64,000 nt of DNA, taken from Cherax quadricarinatus (Eukaryota > Arthropoda > Malacostraca > Decapoda > Parastacidae). The notes beneath the pieces are model-generated. The model had not been told where the DNA came from, ran no database searches, and saw only the letters and a list, made by a program, of their open reading frames with translations. Shown here piece by piece: positions 43,638 to 53,115 of this stretch (its first letter is position 1; each line of letters starts with the position of its first letter). A program made the position numbers and the translations under genes. Location of the stretch: assembly GCF_038502225.1 (NCBI RefSeq), contig NC_091312.1, forward strand, positions 35,696,126-35,760,125, read 5' to 3'.

Positions 43638-44148
43638 AAGGCAGCTGTACCTAGTGGTTGTAGAAGGGTGCAGTGCCCCGTCTGAAGGCAGCTGTACCTA
43701 GTAGTTGTAGAAGGGTGCACTGCCCGTCTGAAGGCAGCTATACCTAGTGGTTGTAGGATGCATTGCCCCGTCTGAAGGCAGCTATACCTTGTGGTTGTAG
43801 AAGGGTGCAGTGCCCGTCTGAAGGTAGCTATACCTAGTAGTTGTAGAAGGGTGCAGTGCCCCGTCTGAAGGCAGCTATACCTGGTGGTTGTAAAAGAGTG
43901 CAGTACCCCGTCTGAAGGCAGCTATACCTAGTGGTTATAGAAGGGTGCATTGCCCCGTCTGAAGACACCTATACCTGGTGGTTGTAGAAGGGTGCAGTGC
44001 CCGTCTGAAGGTAGCTGTACCTAGTAGTTGTAGAAGGTTGCAGTGCCCGTGTGAAGGCAGCTATACCTAATGGTTGTAGAAGGGTGCAGTGCCACGTCTG
44101 AAGGCAGCTATACCTAGTGGTTGTAGAAGGATGCAGTGCCACGTCTGA
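43638..44148 (+). repeat. 47-bp minisatellite
   Basis: About 11 copies of a 47-bp unit starting AAGGCAGCTATACCTAGTGG, with several 1-4 bp indels. Confidence 0.9.
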
Positions 44149-44930
44149 TGCAAGCTTCCGGCTTTGTCCATTGCAACTACGCAACTGATTTTGCATTCAT
44201 CTCTCGTACTCTCACGTGCTGCTGTGCTCATCACTTGCTTTACTCCCGTTCTCGTTCCTTAACGGGGTTAACCAAGGACTGGATGCTCCTGTCTAGGCCC
44301 TGAACTTTACCGCATAACTTGTTCTCATAAATGTCGTGTTGAAGTGATCGATTAAATGATATTCTGTTAACTGTAATGCTGTAGTCCAAATGGTCGACAT
44401 CACAGTTTATTGTCTGGTACACCAAACAGGATGAGGATGAAATTAGTCTCTGAGGCTCCAAGACCACGAATGGTGTCTTCTGAGTGGTATTTAGCAGATG
44501 ATATTTAGCAGATGTTAGGTTCGTCAGGAAGCAGGACAAATGTTTCCTGACGCTAGTCTTAGATGATGACCCGCCGTTGGAGCTTTTGGTCATCTGACCG
44601 AGGCCTTCCGCTGGCTTGACGGTCCACCCTGTTAAAAATTATGGTCCTAGTAATAACCATTTAGTTTTAGTAACGGTATTGATTAACAGCAATGGTGGCT
44701 GCAGGTCGCTGACAAATATTTTCCACGTTTAATATTGTTCTTGTTTCCACGATAATTATTGTGATGATTACAGGTAACATTATTTAACAGTAGACTAGAT
44801 TTAGATTTGATTTTCCTTATAATTACTTTCGTTTCTTATTATGTATTATTTTCCAAACTTTTATTTCGCACTTGTGACTTGCTTCACTTGCTTTTCTACA
44901 ATTAGAAATTGAAAATGGTAATCATGTCAT

Positions 44931-44934
<4 letters not shown>
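44149..44934. other. Unassigned DNA
   Basis: A 117-residue minus-strand frame at 44240-44593 (KHLSCFLTNLTSAKYHLL, TPFVVLEPQRLISSSSCLV) has the flavour of a LINE linker. It lacks a diagnostic motif, so it is not assigned. Confidence 0.35.

Positions 44935-44996
<62 letters not shown>
44935..44996 (+). repeat. (CT)n microsatellite
   Basis: About 31 CT units directly abutting the 3' end (minus strand) of a LINE. Confidence 0.95.
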
Positions 44997-44999
<3 letters not shown>

Positions 45000-45128
45000 A
45001 CACAGGGTTTGACAAGGTTAAGGATCCCTAGCTTTATTGACAAGCTATTTACAGGTTAAGGATTCCTAACTTTATTGGCAAGCTAAGAGCTGTTACCTAC
45101 ATCAGCTCATTTGAAAGCATTATTATTG

Positions 45129-45846
45129 TTATGAAACATACAAGTAGGGAACAGGCTGAAGTTGGAGCCATTTGTGGGCCAGCATTTTCATCTGATCAAC
45201 TGACTTTATCTCGTTGACATTATAATGTACGAGTGTGTTCCATACTCGAATCATCCTGGGGATAAATGATCTCAGATGAAGTGATGTTCTGGAGAAGGAT
45301 ACAGCCAGAGTGAAGTTGCTGCTTTCTGCCCGTCTTGTGGTATAAAAGCTTGCTTCACGCTGTCCTCGAAGTGGATCCAAGTGTGGTACTTTGACAATAT
45401 TGGCCTTGTACATAACAGTAAGGCCACCCACATCCCTCCTGTGTTGAAGGCTCTGCTGAAATGACATCTATCCAGGATTGGTCCAGGCGAGAGATGAGAC
45501 GTCTTGCTTTGTTCTCTACTCTGTCAAGCAGTCGCATATGAGAAGGGAGGCAGGTGAACCAAGAAAGTGGAGCATACTCAAGGTGTGAGCGTACTTGTGC
45601 CTCGTACAAAATCTTGCAACCCCCGCTGTCAAGCAGATGCGAGATGTGGCGAAGTGCTGTAAGCTTCCTGGCTGCCTTGTTTGCAAGATTTACAACGTGA
45701 TTTTTCATGGTCAGTTTGGAGTCTAATTTCACCCCAAGGATATCAGCTTCTTCCCCATGTGCCAACACTCTCCCATTCATCCTTACTACTGCATCGGCAT
45801 TACCATCATGGTGCCTGGAGATCATCATTTGTTTTTTCAAGTGCAA
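45129..45846 (-). pseudogene. Jockey-like LINE reverse transcriptase C-terminus, frameshifted
   Basis: Upstream frame 45846-45355 reads ADILGVKLDSKLTMKNHVVNLANKAARKLTALR, YEAQVRSHLEYAPLSW and LLDRVENKARRLI. Downstream frame 45467-45129 reads SLQHRRDVGGLTVMYKANI, LRGQREASFYTTRRAESSNF, FIPRMIRVWNTLV and HKWLQLQPVPYLYVS. The two overlap near 45400-45460, showing an indel. This is the thumb, connection and tail of the protein. Confidence 0.85.
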
Positions 45847-45956
45847 ATGTTACTTGCCATCTATTTCCCTTAAGCTGATACAGCTCTTGGCTGGTGATTG
45901 ATGTAGCTTAGAGCAGCTGGCATTCTTCTCTTGGATAAGTGAATGTCAGTGTACAG

Positions 45957-46330
45957 TCAGTCGTCTGCATATGCATGGGATTCTGGGATGAGATGGTCAT
46001 TGAGGTAGACATTCCATAACAATGGTCCCAGTACGCTTCCTTGTGGAACACTTGCCCCAATAGGATGTCTTGCTGATTCTGTTCCATTAAGAACTACCCT
46101 TAGAGATCTACCATGAAGGTAATCACTGAGGAGACATAGCGTAGAGCCTACAATTCCCAGAGCTTGCAGTTTTGCTAGGAGGCCCTGGTACCACACCCGG
46201 TCGAAAGCACCAGCAATGTCCAGTGCTACCACACAGCTGCCTTTGGATTCATCCAGTGACTGGTACCACTTAGTGGAGAGGTTTAACAACAGATCAGCAG
46301 CAGAGTAACCTTTCCTGAAGCCATATTGAC
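45957..46330 (-). pseudogene. Jockey-like LINE reverse transcriptase palm
   Basis: Reads RQYGFRKGYSAADLLLNLSTKWYQSL, motif A VVALDIAGAFDRVWYQGLLAKL, motif [22 protein letters not shown] and motif C HAYADD. Directly after the catalytic Asp pair a stop occurs, because GACT is present twice in tandem. Without the extra 4 bp the frame would continue into a TLTFTYPRE-like segment. The catalytic residues themselves are intact. Confidence 0.9.
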
Positions 46331-46355
46331 GGTCAAATAGTAGTGAGTGGTAGTC

Positions 46356-46361
<6 letters not shown>

Positions 46362-46421
<60 letters not shown>
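46362..46421 (+). repeat. (CT)n microsatellite
   Basis: About 30 CT units next to the truncated 5' end of the minus-strand LINE. Confidence 0.95.
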
Positions 46422-46423
<2 letters not shown>

Positions 46424-47465
46424 GCTTACTTTCACTAGGATTCAGTAAAAATGAGTGGTCGTCGATACGGTACTGAAAAACCTGGAGTCACTATGGACAG
46501 AGCAGTGTCCATGGGAAGGGGGAAGAGTTGTGTACATGACGATGGATATTATGGTGAAGTATCTGGTGTACGTGACAGGTTTCCATGGTGACGGTGACAG
46601 GTAAACAGTTTGGTGTCCCACCGCCAACTAACCGTTGTACGTATATTGATCAGAGTCTGGTGCCCAGTCAAGGTTACCTCGCCTGTGTCCTTCGTGACTC
46701 CCGTAACACACCAGTCGCCTCGACATGTTCTTACTGAGGTCTAGACTAAAACAGTACCTTCCCTGTGTTATGAGGTAGTCAACTTCATAACAGCTAGGCC
46801 AGTCACCAGCAGAATGACCAACTAGCTTAGCATCTGGTTTCTGGGTGACAGCGCTGGCAGGCACACCAGTGCACGTGATAACACGTCACAACCTCTACTC
46901 TGAGTAGATTATGTGCTTTTCTCGGAATTGCTATTCGTCCATTTCTGTCCGATCTAAATTAAACCAAAGTAAAATATTTATTATATTTGTTTAGGTTAGG
47001 TTTGATTTTATTGGTTGTGGTTTTATTTGGTTAGACATTTACTTGTAGGCTATTTCCAGGGTTGCCGACTCTGCAGTCCGGCCACAGACCAGGTCTCCTG
47101 GTTCTTGGCTTGATCGACAAGGCTGTTGGCGGTAGCAGCAAACAGACCATTGTATGCATCACAGCCTGACTGGTCAGGAATTGACAAAAGAATTTAAGAC
47201 GTTTCTTCTTGAAGACAGCGAGGAGTTTGTTGGTAATTCCCAATACTCTTGAAGGAAGGCTTTTGAAGAGTTTTGATCCCTTTACATTATAAAGTATAAT
47301 TAACATATAATTACGTATGATTAACCGACAATAACGTAATAAAACCTTAGATAAGCAGTCTTGTTTTAGAGCGTTCGTTTTCTCTCCAATGTTAGAAAGG
47401 TTGGAGGGCGGGTTGTACACGAAGAGGTTCTGGGATACATCATAATCCTTCCAAACAGGAAATCC
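46422..47465. other. Unassigned DNA with one dispersed repeat
   Basis: A dispersed repeat at about 47050-47185 (CAGGGTTGCCGACTCTGCAG, ACCAGGTCTCCTGGTTCTTG, CAGCCTGACTGGTCAGGAAT) matches copies at 29065, 32765, 50655 and 57362. A 78-residue minus-strand frame at 46628-46864 has no recognised domain. Confidence 0.45.
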
Positions 47466-47877
47466 TAGCCACCTATTTACATGGTTGCAGTATTCTCCGT
47501 CCTACCAGAAGCCTCAACCAACCACCTAACTACATGGTGGTTGCAGTGATATCCGTCCTACCAGAAGCCTCAACCAACGACATAACTACGTGGTGGTTGC
47601 AGTGATATCCGTCCTACCAGAAGCCTCAACCAACCACCTAACTACATGGTGGTTGCAGTGATATCCGTCCTACCAGAAGCTTCAACCAACCACATAACTA
47701 CATGGTGGTTGCAGTGATATCCGTCCTACCAGAAACCTCAACCAACCACCTAACTACATGGTGGTTGCAGTGATCCGTCCTACCAGAAGCCTCAACCAAC
47801 CACATAACTACATGGTGGTTGCAGTGATATCCGTCCTACCAGAAACCTCAACCAACCACCTAACTACATGGTGGTTG
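47466..47877 (+). repeat. 56-bp minisatellite, left part
   Basis: About seven units beginning ACTACATGGTGGTTGCAGTG, with one 2-bp-shorter unit. Interrupted by a PLE after ACTACATGGTGGTTG at 47877, and resumes in phase at 48791. Confidence 0.9.
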
Positions 47878-47919
47878 TAAAGTAAAAGGACACAAGTGCA
47901 ACTAATGTGACATTTATTG

Positions 47920-47956
47920 TGGCAACGTTTCGCTCTCCAGGAGCTTTATCAAGCCA
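47920..47956 (-). ncRNA. Hammerhead-ribozyme-like motif, PLE family B
   Basis: Minus strand: stem I TGGC pairs with GCCA, core TTGATAAA (U3, A8), stem II GCTC / GAGC around CTGGA, then GAAACGTT. Confidence 0.6.
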
Positions 47957-48194
47957 TTACAAACAATACATGGACACAGAGGGTATATAAAGGCTCAGAG
48001 TGAGGTGAATACTAGTGAGGTACCATTTCGATGTTCACTAGTGGTGGTAGTAGTAGTAGTAGTAGTAGTGGTAGTGACAAAAGTAATACAATATGGTAGA
48101 GCAATTAATTCGTACATGAGTAAAAGGATATAAAAGCTATTACTTGGGTAACATAAAAATAGGTTGGACAAATATAAACTGGAATGAGGCAGGT

Positions 48195-48404
48195 TGTGTA
48201 CAACACCGAAATTCCACCAATCATCTTATGAAATTCAGAGACGCCCAATTAGTGATAAAAGAAACTAATTTCCGCACACGCAAGTGCCTTGAATCAGCAC
48301 TGATCGCTGTTTCAAATACAATTAAACAAAACAACGGCAGCTTCACCATCTCCGAAGTCTTAGCAAGAATCCTCCTGAAAACAGTAAACCCTGCCATCAC
48401 ATAG
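48195..48404 (+). pseudogene. PLE GIY-YIG protein C-terminal fragment
   Basis: CVQHRNSTNHLMKFRDAQLVI, KCLESALIAVSNTIKQNNGSF and SEVLARILLKTVNPA align with CVQHRNSHNHLINYRNSRLIA, RILESSLISITDNFNQNSGF and AEPLAKKLLHRYP of the family D copy at 2782-3354. The GIY and YIG strands themselves lie upstream and are missing. The apparent start at 48144 is within the terminal arm and is not genuine. Confidence 0.8.
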
Positions 48405-48681
48405 TCTCTCCTGTTATACTACACAAAGCACAGAGAGTGAACAACCTGCCTCATTCCAGTTTATATTTGTCCAACCTATTTTTATGTTACCCAAGTAATA
48501 GCTTTTATATCCTTTTACTCATGTACGAATTAATTGCTCTACCATATTGTATTACTTTTGTCACTACCACTACTACTACTACTACTACTACCACCACTAG
48601 TGAACATCGAAATGGTACCTCACTAGTATTCACCTCACTCTGAGCCTTTATATACCCTCTGTGTCCATGTATTGTTTGTAA

Positions 48682-48718
48682 TGGCTTGATAAAGCTCCTG
48701 GAGAGCGAAACGTTGCCA
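48682..48718 (+). ncRNA. Hammerhead-ribozyme-like motif, PLE family B
   Basis: TGGC (48682-48685), TTGATAAA (48686-48693), GCTC / GAGC (48694-48706), GAAACGTT (48707-48714), GCCA (48715-48718). Inverted partner of 47920-47956. Confidence 0.6.
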
Positions 48719-48790
48719 CAATAAATGTCACATTAGTTGCACTTGTGTCCTTTTACTTTACATATTGTCGGTAATTCTACCAACTTTATT

Positions 48791-49008
48791 ACTACATGGT
48801 GGTTGCAGTGATATCCGTCCTACCAGAAGCCTCAACCAACCACATTACATGGTGGTTGCAGTGATATCCGTCCTACCAGAAGCCTCAACCAACCACATTA
48901 CATGGTGTTTGCAGTGATATCCGTCCTACCAGAAACCTCAACCAACCACCTAACTACATGGTGGTTGCAGTGATATCCGTACTACCAGAAGCCTCAACTA
49001 TTGTATTT
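48791..49008 (+). repeat. 56-bp minisatellite, right part
   Basis: About four units, the second and third shortened (ACATTACATGG joins). Same unit as 47466-47877. Confidence 0.9.
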
Positions 49009-49094
49009 ATAGCATCTTGTTTAGAGCTACTTAAGGCTCCACAGTTATGGCTACAATCCTCGAGAACACCCTCAGAAAATAGGTGATTTGACCA

Positions 49095-49205
49095 CCCATG
49101 ATGGGCCTGCGGGCCGCTAGCACAAACAGCCTTGTTGACCAGGCAGTCAACAGAGGCCTGGCCTCAGGCCGGACTGCGGGTATAAGAGCCCTCGAAACAA
49201 TTTGA
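49095..49205 (+). repeat. Solo LINE 3' fragment
   Basis: GATGGGCCTGCGGGCCGCTA, CAGCCTTGTTGACCAGGCAG and GAGCCCTCGAAAC match the 3' region of the LINE at 15165-15290 in a more divergent form. Confidence 0.65.
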
Positions 49206-49776
49206 ATCTTCTCATACAGTCTAATTTGTCACTAGCTAAGGTGTATACTTGGGCCTCGGGATCAACAATCTAGATTCTCGAATGTGTTTAATAAAGAGCT
49301 CCTAAAGTCGATATTCAGAAATATGTTCAGTCTTCTTCTAAAAGACTGTCAGTAGATGAAGCTGTACTTCCTAACATTCTTAGCGGTATCTTTGCAAGGC
49401 CATACATATAATATTACATTTGTTTTTATACTCTGCGACATCTAGTGAACTAATGGGGAAGTTTCTCCCTGGCCACTTTAAAAGTGTTAATATTTATGAT
49501 CCTAAATTTCGTTCCTGGAATTAGCCAGGCAGTGAGATACTCTTACAGTCTCTCTGACAAAACCAAGTCCCTCTGAGGACCACAAAGTCCCTCCTGGATA
49601 GTGTAGAAAATCACCTTCACAATATTTAAAATACGTACAGGAAGGACAGAACTTACCTCTCACCCTAGAGAGTTGCTCCTTTCCAGAATTTCCTATTTTT
49701 TTTTTTCATCAGACAGCTTCCTTTAATACTTTCTGCAGCGCTGTATGACCCTGGTGGTTTAGCGCTTGATTTTGAT

Positions 49777-49807
<31 letters not shown>

Positions 49808-50205
49808 GATTGTAGGGCCTATGTGAGCCCTGCTGTGGTCTCTCTCTGTATAATCTGGAGATTATGCAGATAGTGTGTGACAACGATACAGTGTGATAAT
49901 ATGAAATTACGATTACAGTTATTATTGTTATATTATAAGTGCTAAACCTGTGTGGGCTACTCAACGAAACGAGTAGTGAGGGTAGCATAACAGCATGACA
50001 ACAACTCTGCTTAATGTTGTATTTCTCTACTCCATCCCTGCCTTTATGAAATTAAGAAGTAAGATGTCTGTTTATATTTCTTTAGTGAATGTGTCTGTAA
50101 TACTTTCCTGTATATGGATAATGTCAGTAGAGATATAGGATATAAATGATATTGATTGAGAAAAGCAAATACAGACCAGCATCAACGTGTTGTGAGAGTC
50201 GTGAT
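49206..50205. other. Unassigned DNA with two short-repeat copies
   Basis: 49735-49805 is a good copy of the GCGCTGTATGACCC repeat ending in an ATT/TAT run. 49918-49960 is a reverse scrap (TTATAAGTGCTAAACCTGTG). Otherwise no feature seen. Confidence 0.5.
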
Positions 50206-50209
50206 GACG

Positions 50210-50580
50210 GGAGGCTGGGTAGGCAGGTGAAAGTGTTAGATACACTAGTCTATGTCACAGCAGGAGGCTGGGTAGGCAGGTGAAAGTGTTAGATACACTA
50301 GTCTATGTCACAGCAGGAGGCTGGGTAGGCAGGTGAAAGTGTTAGATACACTAGTCTATGTCACAGCAGGAGGCTGGGTAGGCAGGTGAAAGTGTTAGAT
50401 ACACTAGTCTATGTCACAGCAGGAGGCTGGGTAGGCAGGTGAAAGTGTTAGATACACTAGTCTATGTCACAGCAGGAGGCTGGGTAGGCAGGTGAAAGTG
50501 TTAGATACACTAGTCTATGTCACAGCAGGAGGCTGGGTAGGCAGGTGAAAGTGTTAGATACACTAGTCAATGTAACAGCA
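50210..50580 (+). repeat. 53-bp minisatellite
   Basis: Seven copies of a 53-bp unit beginning GGAGGCTGGGTAGGCAGGTG, almost without variation, so recently expanded or homogenised. Confidence 0.95.
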
Positions 50581-50644
50581 TGCGTTATGACCACTTGAGT
50601 CCTACTTCACCTCTTGGATCATCAAGCGCAGGTGTCTACCTACC

Positions 50645-50790
50645 TGGAATGTTCCGAGGTTCAACGCCCTCGCGGCCCAACCCCAGACCTGGCCTCTCAG
50701 TGGATGGCCTGACCAACTAGTCTGTTGGTGGTGTATGCATGACGTCCAGCGTATGCACCACAGCGCGGCTGATCAGGTAAAGTAAGATCT
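50645..50790 (+). repeat. Dispersed decapod-type repeat fragment
   Basis: GAGGTTCAACGCCCTCGCGG, GACCTGGCCTCTCAGTGGAT and CACAGCGCGGCTGATCAGG. Copies with the same order lie at 15370, 29065, 47050 and 57362. Possibly a LINE 3' end. Confidence 0.6.
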
Positions 50791-50994
50791 GTGGTTTATC
50801 TTGACTCATGGAATAGGAAACAAATTGTCTTAATACGATTGCGTGAGTTAGGATGGCGGCTTTGAGGGGACTTAAGCTAGAGTTTGCTACAGCCACGCTA
50901 GTGTGGGATTCATCTGTAAAAGCTTGCATTTGTGGGCACAGTGAGGCCCATGATAACTTGCCTATGGTGTATAGAAATATACCCAGTTGGATTA

Positions 50995-51115
50995 ATCTTA
51001 GAGCAAGCTGTCAGTGGTTAACGCACTGACCTGTGACTTTTAGAACTCACCTGCCATGGGTTCAACCCCCACCCGTTCCCTGATTTGTGGTTTATCTTAT
51101 TTTCTACGTGAGAAA
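50995..51115 (+). mobile_element. tRNA-derived SINE fragment
   Basis: A-box-like TGGTTAACGCACTGAC, then B-box GGTTCAACCCC at 51059-51069, spaced about 45 bases apart. CTGATTTGTGGTTTATCTT follows. The spacing and boxes fit a tRNA-type RNA polymerase III promoter. Confidence 0.65.
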
Positions 51116-51850
51116 GTCCTCATTGTTTGATCACTTTCGTATATACAGCAATTGTGTTTGTGTACAGGTGAAATAGGAGGGGGAAAGTATTCTGGTTTCC
51201 ATGCTACCGTCTCCTCTGAACCATACAACGCGTGCTTTTGTCTATCAGCCTCGCTTACAAAAACACTATTGGAGTCCTGGGAAGAGATTTAACAATACAC
51301 TGGTGGAGTATCATAGACAGGTTCACACAGTGTGCATGGATTGCGCAATAAACTATCCGCTCAGGCTGCAAACAGTAATTCAAAATGAGCAAAGGCATCA
51401 GTATTGCTGTACTACTACCAGCTTAACTGTACGTATGTACGCAGTACGTACAGTGGGCATTCGATTATGCATTCATCTGTTTGTAAATTGTCGACCACAA
51501 CCAGACATTTATTTGAATGCTAATTAATGTGTCCACTGGTTAAAAATCAGACGCGCGTGTGTACCTTGGCGACCTAAAGAGCGTGGACAAAGCAACACCC
51601 ATAATGTTAGCTGTGTGGCTGAGATTCAAAAAATGTGGAAATATATAATAACTTGATCCATTAAACAATGGATTAATAAAGGCCTCCTGCTAAGTGCATC
51701 TGGTAGTTCAAATGAAATAACGGGGATAAACAAGTTTTAGATTGTCAGTGGCAGCTTTCTTAAGTACACCGTTTGTGGTGTTTAGCAGCTCAGAGTAACA
51801 CAGTCTTTAATGTAAGTGTGTTTCTTTAAATTACTGATCATAGTGTAACA
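51116..51850. other. Unassigned DNA
   Basis: No recognisable feature. A 108-residue plus-strand frame (51201-51527) has no known domain. Confidence 0.4.
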
Positions 51851-51854
51851 TTAT

Positions 51855-53115
51855 GTTGTGTTGACGTAGTGTAACTGTGTTGTCTACACGTAGTGTAACT
51901 GTGTTGTGTTCACGTAGTGTAACGTTGTGTTGTGTTCACGTAGTGTAACGTTGTGTTGTGTTCACGTAGTGTAACTGTGTTGTGTTCACGTAGTGTAACT
52001 GTGTTGTGTTCACGTAGTGTAACTGTGTTGTGTTCACGTAGTGTAACTGTGTTGTGTTCACGTAGTGTAACTGTGTTGTGTTCACGTAGTGTAACTGTGT
52101 TGTGTTCACGTAGTGTAACTGTGTTGTGTTCACGTAGTGTAACGTTGTGTTGTGTTCACGTAGTGTAACGTTGTGTTGTGTTCACGTAGTGTAACGTTGT
52201 GTTGTGTTCACGTAGTGTAACGTTGTGTTGTGTTCACGTAGTGTAACGTTGTGTTGTGTTCACGTAGTGTAACGTTGTGTTGTGTTCACGTAGTGTAACT
52301 GTGTTGTGTTCACGTAGTGTAACTGTGTTGTGTTGACGTAGTGTAACTGTGTTGTGTTCACGTAGTGTAACTGTGTTGTGTTCACGTAGTGTAACTGTGT
52401 TGTGTTCACGTAGTGTAACTGTTGTGTTCACGTAGTGTAACTGTGTTGTGTTGACGTAGTGTAACTGTTGTGTTCACGTAGTGTAACTGTGTTGTGTTGA
52501 CGTAGTGTAACTGTTGTGTTGACGTAGTGTAACTGTGTTGTGTTGACGTAGTGTAACTGTGTTGTGTTCACGTAGTGTAACTGTGTTGTGTTCACGTAGT
52601 GTAACTGTGTTGTGTTGACGTAGTGTAACTGTTGTGTTCACGTAGTGTAACTGTGTTGTGTTCACGTAGTGTAACTGTTGTGTTCACGTAGTGTAAATGT
52701 GTTGTGTTCACGTAGTGTAACTGTGTTGTGTTGACGTAGTGTAACTGTTGTGTTGACGTAGTGTAACTGTGTTGTGTTCACGTAGTGTAACTGTGTTGTG
52801 TTCACGTAGTGTAACTGTGTTGTGTTCACGTAGTGTAACTGTGTTGTGTTCACGTAGTGTAACTGTGTTGTGTTCACGTAGTGTAACTGTGTTGTGTTCA
52901 CGTAGTGTAACTGTGTTGTGTTCACGTAGTGTAACTGTGTTGTGTTCACGTAGTGTAACTGTGTTGTTTTCACGTAGTGTAACGTTGTGTTGTTTTCACG
53001 TAGTGTAACTGTGTTGTGTTCACGTAGTGTAACTGTGTTGTGTTCACGTAGTGTAACTGTTGTGTTCACGTTGTGTAACTGTGTTGTGTTCACGTAGTGT
53101 AACTGTGTTGTGTTC
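51855..53115 (+). repeat. Tandem array, mainly 24-bp units with TTCACGTAG
   Basis: About 50 units of the type AACTGTGTTGTGTTCACGTA followed by GTGT, with some 26-bp and 22-bp variants. The 24-bp period keeps frames open on both strands (8-residue repeats such as LCSRSVTV and TTQLHYVN), which explains the long frames here. No coding evidence beyond that. Confidence 0.9.

Larger units (their letters stand above)
44997..46358 (-). mobile_element. 5'-truncated Jockey-like LINE between two (CT)n tracts
   Basis: The minus strand runs from QYGFRKGYSAADLLLNL (reverse transcriptase fingers) at about 46330 to the 3' end CCCTGTGTAAAG at 44997. It shares its C-terminus and 3' UTR with the copy at 27501-27866. 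CT microsatellites flank both ends, so it either inserted into one or gained one at each end. Confidence 0.85.
47878..48790. mobile_element. Fold-back PLE, family B, inside the 56-bp array
   Basis: Arms of about 320 bp (47880-48196 and 48440-48765) are near-perfect reverse complements, each with a hammerhead-like motif. The loop holds a PLE endonuclease C-terminus. ACTACATGGTGGTTG precedes it (47863-47877) and follows it (48791-48805), fitting a 15-bp target duplication, although in a tandem array this is only suggestive. The right end extends further as ATTGTCGGTAATTCTACCAA. Both arms contain a GTA/TAC microsatellite (48044-48074 and its partner near 48564-48597). Confidence 0.8.

Noticed and set aside
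43638..44148. CRISPR-like regularly spaced repeats
   Set aside because: Units are directly adjacent with no unique spacers, and the genome is eukaryotic; it is a minisatellite. The same applies to the 49-, 53- and 56-bp arrays.
46628..46864. 78-residue minus-strand frame with Cys and Tyr, possibly a host exon
   Set aside because: No recognisable domain, splice context or conserved neighbour could be supported from the sequence alone.
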